A stretch of 64,000 nucleotides of DNA, taken from assembly GCA_963702755.1 (NCBI GenBank), contig CAVPDZ010000007.1, positions 124,001-188,000 on the forward strand. Reading direction: 5' to 3'. Below are positions 46,952-55,862 of the stretch, in pieces (positions within the stretch are counted from its first letter, which is position 1; the number at the start of each line of letters is the position of its first letter). Below the pieces are notes generated by a model. The model was given only the letters and a program-made list of their open reading frames with translations. It had not been told where the DNA came from and did not search any database. Source of the DNA: JAJPKK01 sp963702755. Lineage in GTDB: Bacteria; Pseudomonadota; Alphaproteobacteria; Rhizobiales; Xanthobacteraceae. Made by a program: the position numbers and the translations under genes.

Positions 46952-46978
46952 GTACAAGTGCCGGCTCCGCGCTTGTAC
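46952..46978. promoter_or_regulatory. Inverted repeat, possible operator between divergent genes
   Basis: The arms gtacaag (46952-46958) and cttgtac (46972-46978) are perfect inverse copies with a 13-base spacer. They lie in the 414-base gap between the class IV aminotransferase and the NicX-like dioxygenase. The rest of that gap (46695-47108) has no recognised gene. No regulator gene is adjacent, so the protein that would bind is unknown. Confidence 0.4.
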
Positions 46979-47108
46979 AACCATCGGGCTCAATCCGAGC
47001 GACGCCGCACCGACAAGAATCTTGATGTCGGTACGCAATATGCATTGGATAATCGCCGGGCTGGCTTACGTTCGGCGACGAGCGGGCAGCGCGCAGGTGG
47101 AGAGACCG

Positions 47109-48149
47109 ATGAGCGACAATTCTGATCTTGTGAAGCTCTACGGATCAGTGCTTGACCTTTGCAAGGTGAAGCAGGGTGAAGTTCTTGCAGTCCTGACGGA
47201 AGGCGGCGATCGTTCATCCGATGTTGACGCCTACCTCACGGCCGCAGAGATACGGGGCGCGCACGCGATGCAGGTGAACCTGCGCCGCAGGCCGCCCGCG
47301 CCCGGAGCCAAGACAAAGCAGACCTCGCTCACCGGGAATCGCCCCGCGGTCGACGCGCTGAAGTCAGTCGACATCGTCATCGATTTCGTCGGCCTGCTGT
47401 GGTCGGCCGAGCAAAAGGAGATCCAGCAGGCCGGCACGCGCATCCTCATGTCGCGCGAGACGCCTGACGTCATCCGCCGGATGTTTCCGACCGAGGCGCT
47501 ACGCCGGCGTGTCGAAGCCGGCGAGAAGATGCTCACGTCCGCACGCGAGCTGCGCATCACCTCGCCGGCTGGGACGGACATCCGTTATGACCTTGGCCAG
47601 TACCCCGTCATCACGCAGTACGGCTTCACCGACCAGCCCGGGCGCTGGGACAATCTGCCAGGCGGATTTCTGTACACAGGCGGCAACGATACCAAGATCG
47701 ACGGCGTCGTTGTGCTCAATACCGGGGACATCATCTTCCCGTTCAAGCGCTACCTTTCCAACCCCATCCGCATGACGATCGAGAAGGGGATGGTGACGAA
47801 GATCGAAGGCGATCACTTGGACGGCGAGCTGCTGCGTTCATTCATGGCGCGCTACGACGATCCCCGCGCCTACGCGGTCTCGCACATCGGATGGGGGATG
47901 GACGAGAAAGCCCAATGGGATTTCATGGCCACGAATCCCCTCGGCGCTTTCACCAACGGCGTCGACGGGCGCTCGTTCTACGGCAACGTCTTGTTCTCGA
48001 CAGGGCCCAATGCCGAACTCGGCGGCACCAACGACACCGGCTGTCATCTGGATCTGCCGCTGCGCAATTGCGACCTCTACCTCGACAATCAGCTCATCGT
48101 GAAAGAAGGACGACTGGTCCCGGCCGAGTTGCGTGCGGCAGGTCGCTGA
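47109..48149 (+). CDS. 2,5-dihydroxypyridine 5,6-dioxygenase-like protein (NicX family)
   Basis: NicX opens the ring of 2,5-dihydroxypyridine to N-formylmaleamate in nicotinate breakdown; the fold is related to M29 aminopeptidases. The 346-residue protein keeps the NicX pattern over its whole length: GTRILMSRETPDVIRRMFPTE, LGQYPVITQYGFTDQPGRWD, GDIIFPFKRY, IEKGMVTKI, SHIGWGMDEKAQWDFM, FYGNVLFSTGPNAELGG and CHLDLPLRNCDLYLDN, where the His and Asp residues supply the Fe site. The ATG used follows GGAGAG; a longer frame upstream lacks similarity. It is followed by a Bug receptor and an FAD monooxygenase. A related substrate rather than dihydroxypyridine itself is possible. Confidence 0.82.
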   Translation: MSDNSDLVKLYGSVLDLCKVKQGEVLAVLTEGGDRSSDVDAYLTAAEIRGAHAMQVNLRRRPPAPGAKTKQTSLTGNRPAVDALKSVDIVIDFVGLLWSAEQKEIQQAGTRILMSRETPDVIRRMFPTEALRRRVEAGEKMLTSARELRITSPAGTDIRYDLGQYPVITQYGFTDQPGRWDNLPGGFLYTGGNDTKIDGVVVLNTGDIIFPFKRYLSNPIRMTIEKGMVTKIEGDHLDGELLRSFMARYDDPRAYAVSHIGWGMDEKAQWDFMATNPLGAFTNGVDGRSFYGNVLFSTGPNAELGGTNDTGCHLDLPLRNCDLYLDNQLIVKEGRLVPAELRAAGR

Positions 48150-48164
48150 CCCGAGAAGCGCGCG

Positions 48165-49156
48165 ATGAATCTCCAGCGTCTTGAGCCGACGAGGCGTCGC
48201 GTTATCGGGAGCATCGGTTTAGCCCTGTTAGCGCCGGCGCTGGCGCGGGCCGATGATTATCCGAGCCGACCGATCCGCTTCATCTGTCCGGTGCCGCCCG
48301 GTGGCAGCGTCGATGCCATGGCCCGCATTATCGCAGAACAGCTGCGTGCCAAGTGGGGACAGCCTGTCGTGGTCGAGAACAGGCCCGGCGCCGGCAACGT
48401 GATCGGCATAGAAGCCGTGCTGCAGGCAGCACCGGACGGCTACACGCTCCTCGTCGGTCCAGGCTCGCCGGTGATCGTGCAGAAGCTGCTTTATCCAAAT
48501 CGCACCCTCGACCCCGAGGCACTCGAGCCCGTATCGGAGATTGCCACCAATCCACTGGTCCTCGTAATTCATCCGAGCGTGCCGGCGAACGACTTGGCCT
48601 CATTCGTTGCCTATGCGAAGGCAAATCCGGGCAAGCTCAACTATGCCTCGGCGGGCGACGGCGGCGTGCCGCACCTCACCGCGGAGATGTTCCAGCACAA
48701 GGCAGGGGTGACGTTCACCAAGGTGCCTTATCGCGGCGTGGCGCTCGCCATGACCGACCTCGTCGCTGGCCAGGTCGATATGATCTTCGTCGACATCAGC
48801 ACCGCCATCGAGCACATTCGCGCCGGCCGCTTGCGGGTGCTGGGCGTGGCGGCAGAGAAGCGCAACCCCGCGCTGCCCGGTGTCCCGGCCTTTCCTGAAG
48901 TCTATCCGGACCTCATTTCCGAGACGTGGTTTGCAGTCTACGCACCCCCGAAGACGCCGATCGCGTTGCGCGAGAAAATCTCAGGCCGCGATCGCGGAGG
49001 TCGTCAATCACGCCGGATGTGCGGCAAAGGATGGCAGACATGGGCGGGATCGAGGCGGTGGGAAGTTCGCCGGCCGACATGGCGGCCTTTATCCAGCGCG
49101 AGAAGGCGCGATGGGCCGCCGTCATTCGCGAAGCCCAGATCAAGGTGAACGAGTGA
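48165..49156 (+). CDS. Tripartite tricarboxylate transporter receptor (Bug family), 2, frameshifted
   Basis: A periplasmic Bug receptor with signal RRRVIGSIGLALLAPALARA and core YPSRPIRFICPVPPGGSVDA, VVENRPGAGNVIGIEAV, LNYASAGDGGVPHLTAE and VPYRGVALAMTDLVAGQV. Two close frame changes (about 48985 and 49010) must be bridged near REKISAAIAEVV and TPDVRQRMADMGG; the end AAFIQREKARWAAVI is the usual family C-terminus. It starts 15 bases after the NicX-like gene, so it is likely to import the substrate of that pathway. Confidence 0.9.
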
Positions 49157-49218
49157 CGGTGGCGGGACGGTGCCGCGGCGCCGCTCGCTGCAAGTACAAT
49201 ATCGGGGACTGACTGGAC

Positions 49219-50475
49219 ATGAGCCGGACTACGCCGCGGGTATTGATAGCCGGGGCCGGCATTGGCGGATTGACCGCAGCGTTGGCCTTGCTTCAACGCG
49301 GCATCGATTGCGATCTGTACGAGCAGGCGTCCGAACTGCGCGAGGTCGGCGCGGGACTTCAGCTATCGCCGAATGGAACGCGGGTTCTGTTTGCGCTTGG
49401 CCTTGAGCCCGCGGTGCGGCGCGAGGGAGTCGAGACCGGCGACAAAGTGGTCCGGCTGTGGAGCACGGGACAAACCTGGTCGCTGTTTGACCCGGCCGCG
49501 GGCACCTCGACCGAGCGGTTCGGTTCGCCGATGTATCTCATGCATCGCGGCGACCTGCACGCGATGCTCGTGAGTGCCGTTCGGCGACATAAGCCGGACG
49601 CGATCCATCTATCCGCACGGTGCACCGACTTTGAGCAGGACGAGTCGGGCGTTCGCGTGCACCTGGAAGATGGTACGCGCGTCACAGGCGACATCCTCAT
49701 CGGCGCGGATGGACTACACTCTACGATTCGCCGCCGCTTGTTCGGCCCCGCCGAGCCCAAGTTCACTGGCATCCTGGCGTGGCGTGGCCTGGCCGCGATC
49801 GAACGACTGCCCGAGCATCTGCGCCGGCCGATCGCCACGCAGTGGCTCGGGCCGCGCGGCCACGTGACGTGCTACCCGGTCCGCCGCGGGTCGCTGCTGA
49901 ACATGGTGGGCGAGGTCGAGCGCGACGATTGGCAGCTCGAATCGTGGGTCCATCCCGGATCACACGACGAATGCCTGCGAGACTTCGTGGGCTGGCACGA
50001 GGATCTCCTCTCGATCATCGACAGCGTCGACCAGTTCTATAAGTGGGGGCTGTTTTTGCGCGAGCCGCTGCCAAGATGGTCGGTAGGGCGCGTCAGCCTT
50101 CTTGGCGACGCCTGCCACGCCATGCTGCCGTTCCTTGGGCAAGGCGCCAACATGGCCATCGAGGATGGCTACGTTCTCGGCCGGTGCATCGAGCAGTGGG
50201 CGAATGATCCGGTCACGGCGCTGCGGGTCTATGAAACAGCGCGCCGGGAACGGACCACAGACGTCGTCAGACGGTCCGGCAACATGGCCGCAACATTCCA
50301 CAATGAGGCCCTCGTCGATGCCCGCGCCGGCGCTGCTTACATCAGCCAGCAATGGGACCCCGAGCGAATTCGCCACCGGTACGACAGCATCTATCTGTAC
50401 GACGCGACGTCCGTCCGAATTGCCCCACCGGTGCCCGGTGCCGCCGAGGTGCTCGACAGTTCGCGAACACATTGA
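49219..50475 (+). CDS. FAD-dependent aromatic monooxygenase (salicylate/6-hydroxynicotinate hydroxylase type)
   Basis: A 418-residue class A flavoprotein hydroxylase. FAD is bound by LIAGAGIGGLTAALALLQRG near the N-terminus, the DG motif GDILIGADGLHSTIR and GRVSLLGDACHAMLPFLGQG (GD motif). The group includes salicylate 1-hydroxylase, 3-hydroxybenzoate 6-hydroxylase and NicC, which turns 6-hydroxynicotinate into 2,5-dihydroxypyridine. Because the NicX-like gene is two genes upstream on the same strand, a NicC-like role is attractive, but the substrate cannot be read from sequence. Confidence 0.87.
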   Translation: MSRTTPRVLIAGAGIGGLTAALALLQRGIDCDLYEQASELREVGAGLQLSPNGTRVLFALGLEPAVRREGVETGDKVVRLWSTGQTWSLFDPAAGTSTERFGSPMYLMHRGDLHAMLVSAVRRHKPDAIHLSARCTDFEQDESGVRVHLEDGTRVTGDILIGADGLHSTIRRRLFGPAEPKFTGILAWRGLAAIERLPEHLRRPIATQWLGPRGHVTCYPVRRGSLLNMVGEVERDDWQLESWVHPGSHDECLRDFVGWHEDLLSIIDSVDQFYKWGLFLREPLPRWSVGRVSLLGDACHAMLPFLGQGANMAIEDGYVLGRCIEQWANDPVTALRVYETARRERTTDVVRRSGNMAATFHNEALVDARAGAAYISQQWDPERIRHRYDSIYLYDATSVRIAPPVPGAAEVLDSSRTH

Positions 50476-50588
50476 TGTGCCCTGAGGTGTAAGAGCGTCG
50501 GCGAATAGGCCGGCAAAAGCCGCGGATTATCACGCTGACTGCAGCGAACGCGGCCGGCCGAAGTCGGGCCGGCAGGAAACTGGGACGA

Positions 50589-51287
50589 ATGACCTTCACC
50601 GAACCCGAACCGATATCCCGAACGGCTGCGATTTCCTACATGATAGGTCTGCCGCTCGCTCTGGCCGCGCTAGTGTTTCTCCCCGTCGGCCGCCTCGACT
50701 GGAGGCCGGGCTGGTTCTTCATCGGCTTCGTTCTTGTTGTCTATGGTGCGTCCGCGTTGATCTTGGCGCGCGTAAACCCCGCCATTTATCGCGCGCGCAG
50801 CCGCGTCCAACCCGGCACGGAACGCTGGGACCGGATCCTGCTTTTACTGATGCTGCCCGTTATGATTGCCGAGATTCCGCTTGCGACCCTCGACGCCGGC
50901 AGATTGTTGTGGTCGCGCGTCCCACTCCCGATCGTGATCCTGGGCTACGTCCTGCTCGGCGTCGGCTTCGCCGTCACCACGTGGGCCCAGGCGGTCAACC
51001 GCTTCTTTGAGCCAGGCGTGCGCCTTCAGCGCGAGCGCGGTCAGCACGTCATCAAATCCGGACCCTACGCAATCGTCCGCCACCCAGGCTATTTCGGTGC
51101 GCTCTTGATATTCGCCGGTCTCGCGCTGGCGCTGGGATCGTGGTGGGCCCTGGTTCCGGCGGCCTGGGCGAGTGCGATCCTGGTCTTGCGGACGAGCCGC
51201 GAGGACACGCTGCTTCGGGCCGAACTCGACGGCTATGCGGACTATGCCCGGCGGACCCGATTTCGGCTGGTGCCCGGGCTTTGGTGA
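50589..51287 (+). CDS. Isoprenylcysteine carboxyl methyltransferase (ICMT) family membrane protein
   Basis: A 232-residue inner-membrane protein with about five membrane segments (IGLPLALAALVFLPVG, WFFIGFVLVVYGASALIL, PIVILGYVLLGVGFAVTTW, and two near the end). The C-terminal catalytic signature is GPYAIVRHPGYFGALL with ELDGYADYARRTRFRLVP. Bacterial members probably methylate small or membrane substrates with S-adenosylmethionine. Convergent with the third Bug receptor gene. Its link to the catabolic genes is unclear. Confidence 0.87.
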   Translation: MTFTEPEPISRTAAISYMIGLPLALAALVFLPVGRLDWRPGWFFIGFVLVVYGASALILARVNPAIYRARSRVQPGTERWDRILLLLMLPVMIAEIPLATLDAGRLLWSRVPLPIVILGYVLLGVGFAVTTWAQAVNRFFEPGVRLQRERGQHVIKSGPYAIVRHPGYFGALLIFAGLALALGSWWALVPAAWASAILVLRTSREDTLLRAELDGYADYARRTRFRLVPGLW

Positions 51288-51309
51288 ACAGTAGCCGGCG
51301 GTAGTGTGA

Positions 51310-52275
51310 TCAACGTTTTTCAGCAATGGACTCTATGAGGGGCACGACGCGCGCCATATCGTTGCGGATATACGTATCGAACGCCTTGAGCCCGACGTGG
51401 CGCGGCTCGATACCCTGGATCCGTATCTTCGTCTGCAGGTCGGGATCTTTACCGGCCTCCGCGAATGCCCTGTTGAGCGCCTCCAGCACGTTCATCGGAG
51501 TTTTGGCAGGGGCCAAAACGCCGTACCAGGTCGCGTATTGATAATCGATCCCTTGCGACAAGGCGGTCGGGATCGCGACTGGGGCAGTGACAGGCTGTTT
51601 TGCCGCCACCGCGAGTGCCCGCAACTGCCCATCCTGCAGCAGCGGCAGCACGAAGGCGATTGGGACGAAGGACGCCTGAATGCGTCCACCCAATAAATCC
51701 GCAATGATGGTCGCGCTGACGGAGTAGGGCACATGCACCATCTCAATTCCGGCTTGTCGCGCGAAATAGGCGCCGGCGAGATGCGTCGAGGTACCGATCC
51801 CTGCAGATCCATAGTTGATCTCGCCGGGTTTTGACTTCGCCAGCGCTACGAAGTCCTTCAGATTTGTCACCCCGAGCGAAGCCGGCACGACGACAATGGC
51901 CGGCGCTTCGCCGACAAGCGATACGCCGGCAAAATCAGCAACGGGGTCGAATGGCAGGTTCTTGTTGAGAGTGCCGAGAATTGAATGACCCGAGTTGGCG
52001 AAGAGCAAAGTGTGGCCATCCGGTGCTGCGGCGGCGACCGCCTGGGCGCCGATCACGCCGCCGGCGCCTCCCCTGTTGAGGACGACGACCTGCTCGCCGA
52101 AATGCCTAGCGAGCCTGTCCGCATAAAGCCGCGCCAGGATATCGATGGTCGTCCCACCCGTGATCGGCGCGACGATGGTGATGAGCCGCGACGGATAGCC
52201 GTCACGGGCGCGCGCCGTAACGGCGAGACAAGCGGCCGCGACGATCATGATGCCGACGAGCCTGAAGTATCGCAT
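51310..52275 (-). CDS. Tripartite tricarboxylate transporter receptor (Bug family), 3
   Basis: A 321-residue Bug receptor with a signal peptide ending near VTARA and the core YPSRLITIVAPITGGTTID, VVVLNRGGAGGVIGAQAV, INYGSAGIGTSTHLAGAYF and VHVPYSVSATIIADLLGG. It lies 11 bases after the cyclase-family gene on the same strand, so the two probably act together: uptake and hydrolysis of one compound. Confidence 0.92.
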   Translation of the reverse strand: MRYFRLVGIMIVAAACLAVTARARDGYPSRLITIVAPITGGTTIDILARLYADRLARHFGEQVVVLNRGGAGGVIGAQAVAAAAPDGHTLLFANSGHSILGTLNKNLPFDPVADFAGVSLVGEAPAIVVVPASLGVTNLKDFVALAKSKPGEINYGSAGIGTSTHLAGAYFARQAGIEMVHVPYSVSATIIADLLGGRIQASFVPIAFVLPLLQDGQLRALAVAAKQPVTAPVAIPTALSQGIDYQYATWYGVLAPAKTPMNVLEALNRAFAEAGKDPDLQTKIRIQGIEPRHVGLKAFDTYIRNDMARVVPLIESIAEKR

Positions 52276-52286
52276 GGCCTAATCCG

Positions 52287-52982
52287 TCAAAGCAGCGCCA
52301 CCGCACGAACAGGCGAGGCTTCGGCGCCGATCAGCTTGAGCGGGAGACCCACCAACGTGCAGCGGTCGCTGCCGATCTGATCGAGGTTCTTTAAATAGGG
52401 CATGGTGATCACGCCGTGCTCGCTCAGAGTGCGCGAGTTATGGAACACCCTCGGCGCGCCTGGCTCGTCGTTGCCGTGGTAAAAGTCGTAACCGACGATC
52501 GCCACGCCTTTCTCGATGCACCACATCGTGGCTGCGATCGTCAGGTAGGGCAAATCTTTCATCCATCTGTCGCTGCCGCCGTCATACGAATTATTGTGAT
52601 CCGTCCGCAGCAGGAGGCGGTCCCCGCGGCGGATACGGTTGTCGAGGCGCTTCTGCAGATCCTTCTCCGTAATCGCCTGCCCCGGCATCTTGTCGCGCAG
52701 ATCGGCGATGATCGCGTCGCCGATGAACAGGTCGAGCGGCAGCTGGTAAATCTGTGTGCCGCCCCGCACGTTGTGTTCCGGCGCATCGACGTGGCTGCCT
52801 GCGTGCAGCCGCATATGCACGCCGCGGACGATCTGGCCGGCGCCGCCTGGAGCATCATGCTCTTTGATGACCTCCATCTCGAACTGCATGTCCTTGGTGA
52901 AGCCTCCAGGTGTGCGCATCGCGAAGTTTTTCGCATCGAGCTCGAGACTGATGTCGACGATCCTTTGAAACTGCGCAGCCAT
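52287..52982 (-). CDS. Cyclase-family metal-dependent hydrolase (kynurenine formamidase-like)
   Basis: A 231-residue member of the Cyclase/KynB family. The metal-binding motif appears as MRLHAGSHVDAPEH (family HxGTHxDxPxH), and a later His/Asp-rich segment is VGYDFYHGNDEPG. Family members hydrolyse N-formylkynurenine, isatin or other amide and lactam bonds. The ATG start has GGAG six bases upstream. Given the NicX-like enzyme upstream, whose normal product is an N-formyl amide, this hydrolase could act on such a product; this is inference. Confidence 0.85.
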   Translation of the reverse strand: MAAQFQRIVDISLELDAKNFAMRTPGGFTKDMQFEMEVIKEHDAPGGAGQIVRGVHMRLHAGSHVDAPEHNVRGGTQIYQLPLDLFIGDAIIADLRDKMPGQAITEKDLQKRLDNRIRRGDRLLLRTDHNNSYDGGSDRWMKDLPYLTIAATMWCIEKGVAIVGYDFYHGNDEPGAPRVFHNSRTLSEHGVITMPYLKNLDQIGSDRCTLVGLPLKLIGAEASPVRAVALL

Positions 52983-53175
52983 ATCCGTCTCCACACCGCG
53001 CTATGCGCGCCCGGTTCATGAACGCAGAATCTGACGCGCAATTGCAGCGTCAACAATGGCAATTTTTGCAAATCTTCAAAGTTCATGCTGCCACCGATGA
53101 AGGAGGCGCTCCGCAGCCCGGAGTGCACCATTCCTGCGAGAGCTGCCGCGACACTCAGCCTCAGGAGAACCAATG

Positions 53176-54109
53176 CTAACGGAACAATGTCCGCCGGACG
53201 CGGAAGCCGAGATAGTGATTGCGATGGTCGAGGGGGTATCTGTTTCGGTAAGCAGAGCGGAGGAATTCCCGAAAGAGAAACCAGGAACCGCCGCGAATAA
53301 CCCGAGCACTTGGATCGCCCGAATCAACCCAAGCCGAGCCATCCGTGGGTGCCCCATCGTAATTCTGATGCCAAATGTCCCGGCACCACTCCGAGACGTT
53401 GCCGTGCACGTTATAAAGGCCCCACGGATTAGGCTCGAAATGGCCGACGGGCACCGTCGACTTGCGCACTTGGCCCAGCGCCGGAAAGCCTTTGTAGCCG
53501 TAGTAGTTCGCTTGTGCCGGAGTGATCGAAGACCCCCACCAGTACGGCGTCGTAGTGCCGGCGCGCGCGACATATTCCCACTCAGCCTCGCTGAGGAGAG
53601 CGTAGGATTGCCCTGTCAACTCCGATAACCAGGCGATATAGGCGTTGGCATCATCCCAGTTGACGCACACCACCGGATGATCGTCGCCTTGGCGGAAGCC
53701 GGGAGTGCGCCATGACAACGATGGATCGACGATCCATTTGGTGCCGGTCCACATCAGCGCGTCGCCTTCGAGCTTGTAGTTTGTCGCCGTCACGAAGGCG
53801 GCGAACTGGCCGCGCGTAACGGCATGGCGGCCGACACTAAAATGGCTGTGCGAATGTGACGGTGTGTTGCGGTCCCTCATTATCATAGCGGCCGCTCTCG
53901 GTATCCGGCGATCCCATCAGGAACTCACCCGCCGGGACCACAACCATTTCGGGCCCGTGTTTGTGGTCTTTGAACCATTCGGTCGTTCCAGCGCCAGGTT
54001 TGAACCACCCTTTCGTCGTGCTGTGGACCATCTGAGCATGGATCCGGACACGCCCTTCCGCGCGCCATACTGTCTCTGCGCCCGCTGTCTGGTGCTGCTG
54101 CTCAGGCAT
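53176..54109 (-). CDS. Formylglycine-generating enzyme (SUMF1)-like protein, frameshifted
   Basis: The FGE-sulfatase fold is recognised by MVVVPAGEFLMGSPDTES with GPQHTVTFAQPF at the start, then SVGRHAVTRGQFAAFV, PVVCVNWDDANAYIAWLSEL, LLSEAEWEYVARAG, NVHGNVSEWCRDIW and VIRGGSWFLFRE up to the end GFRVRR. The frame changes near 53850, between FAQPF and SVGRHAV, inside otherwise continuous family sequence. Bacterial relatives include EgtB/OvoA-type sulfoxide synthases and proteins with no known reaction; no sulfatase gene is nearby. Confidence 0.87.
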
Positions 54110-54398
54110 TGTTCATCGATATGTCCCGGTGCTGACCCACCAGCATGGCCTCACCGCCAGCCGACAAACTCGCCACCGCTTGCCGGCGCATTTTTGGCCG
54201 CATCGGCGATCATTCAGCAAAAGATGCACTTTGATATCCTCTCCAACAGAACAACCACCCTTCCACAAACCGCTGCGGGGCAGCGTTTAACTTTCGCGCC
54301 GTGATTGCCGGATCGCTCGTAGATCTTTATATAGCGCCTTCCCGCGCGCGGATTTGGCCTCGGATTAAGCGATCCGTGCACAGCAGAGGTCGAGACAC

Positions 54399-54804
54399 AT
54401 GGTTGGCAAAGTAAATCTCAAATCGATGTCGATTGAAAAGCTTTCAGATACTCAAGAGCCGCATCGATGCAGTTTTGAGCGCCAGAGTCAGCGAGGAACG
54501 GCGTTCGCTCGAAGCAAAGCTTAGCAGCCTTGGGCGAATAAATTCGCCCGGCACCATTCGGGTGAAAGGAATGCGCGGCGCACCGCGCGGAAAAATAGCG
54601 CCGAAATATCGCAATCCCGCTAATCCCGCCGAAACATGGGCCGGCCGCGGTCTGAAGCCGCGCTGGCTGACGGCTGCGATGAAATCGGGCAAAAAGCTGG
54701 AGCATTTCGCTATCGCCGCAAAGTCAAAAACGACTGCGACGAAGCGGATGGGGCGCGCGCGCCCGAAGGCAGCGCGCAAAGGTCGTCGAGCGGCGAAAAG
54801 ATAG
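54399..54804 (+). CDS. H-NS-family nucleoid protein with basic tail, frameshifted
   Basis: The N-terminal MVGKVNLKSMSIEKLS matches the start of rhizobial H-NS-like proteins. A frame change near 54445 leads into KSRIDAVLSARVSEERRSLE, the oligomerisation coiled coil, and the DNA-binding motif YRNPANPAETWAGRGLKP with RWLTAAMKSGKKLEHFAI. The last 30 residues are rich in Lys, Arg and Ala (KRMGRARPKAARKGRRA) like a histone-type tail. H-NS proteins silence AT-rich, often horizontally acquired DNA. Confidence 0.87.
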
Positions 54805-54960
54805 AGGCAGTAGTCCTTGCCGGCCGGGATCGAGAGCCCCTGCCATGATGGTGTGCGGGGCTTGCGATTGGAGTAAGGTCTCCTGCAATCCGCGTCGTTC
54901 AATCGTCACCCCGGCGCCTTTCCCGTCGTGTGAAAGCGATCGGTCAATTGGGGGTTGTCC

Positions 54961-55713
54961 ATGTTACTCAAGAAATTCGCATTTGCTGCGATCCTCGCGA
55001 TGGCCTTGTCGCAATCGGCGAGCGCCGCCGACCTGGTCATCTATCTCAACCAAGCCACGGAATCCGGAGTGCGCGAACTGGCCGCGGCTTTTGCGCAAGC
55101 GACCGGGAATAAGGTCGAGGTCAGCTTCCAGGCGGGGGCGGCCCTGAACGAGAAAATCAATGCCGGTGAATTGGGCGACCTGACGGCGCTCGGACTCGCG
55201 CAATTCGAGCCCTTCATCAAAAGCGGAAAGATTGTGCCCGGCAGCGTCGTCGAATTTGCGCGGGTGGGTAACGGCGTCGCGGTGAAGGAAGGCGCGCCGA
55301 GGCCTGACATCAGCACACCCGAGGCCTTCAAGCGGGCAATGCTTGAAGCAAAATCGATAGGTCACACCAATGCCGGCACCGGTCCGTTCAATACCCGCTT
55401 ATTTCAACGGCTCGGCATTTACGATCAAATCAAAGACAAGATCAAAATCATCCAGGGACGACTCGTCGCCGCAGCCGTTGCTGACGGAGAGGTCGAGATA
55501 GGCATTCAGCAGACCAACGTGATCCAGCCTTATCGGGGGACCGCCTATCTCGGACCCCTGCCTCGTGAGCTGATGGAGTACGGCGCGATGGGCGTCGGGT
55601 TGCTGGCTGCTTCGAAACATCCGGACGAGGCAAGAGCATTCATAAAATTCATGGTCGATCCGGCTAACGCGGATCTGCTCAAGAAAGCCGCCATGGAGCC
55701 GGCAGGACCGTGA
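54961..55713 (+). CDS. ModA-like periplasmic substrate-binding protein
   Basis: A 250-residue exported binding protein with a signal peptide ending SASAADL. Family features are GVRELAAAFAQATGNKVEV, INAGELGDL and the SIGHTNAGTGPFNTRLFQRLGI loop, and IGIQQTNVIQPYRGTAYLGPLP. It belongs to the molybdate-binding-like group 1 proteins, many of which bind organic acids instead. The ATG used follows GGGGG at six bases. No permease gene is near. Confidence 0.87.
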   Translation: MLLKKFAFAAILAMALSQSASAADLVIYLNQATESGVRELAAAFAQATGNKVEVSFQAGAALNEKINAGELGDLTALGLAQFEPFIKSGKIVPGSVVEFARVGNGVAVKEGAPRPDISTPEAFKRAMLEAKSIGHTNAGTGPFNTRLFQRLGIYDQIKDKIKIIQGRLVAAAVADGEVEIGIQQTNVIQPYRGTAYLGPLPRELMEYGAMGVGLLAASKHPDEARAFIKFMVDPANADLLKKAAMEPAGP

Positions 55714-55862
55714 AGGGTTCAGCCATCAGAAGCTCCGCGTTTGTTGATCGCGTGTTCGGCAAGCCAGGTCGCGGCAGGAGATAAAGCCCCGCAATACATA
55801 CGCTGACGGCAGGCATCGCGGCAGGCAGCAGCCGAACGTCTTCGCCGTGGGAGGAGCCCGCC

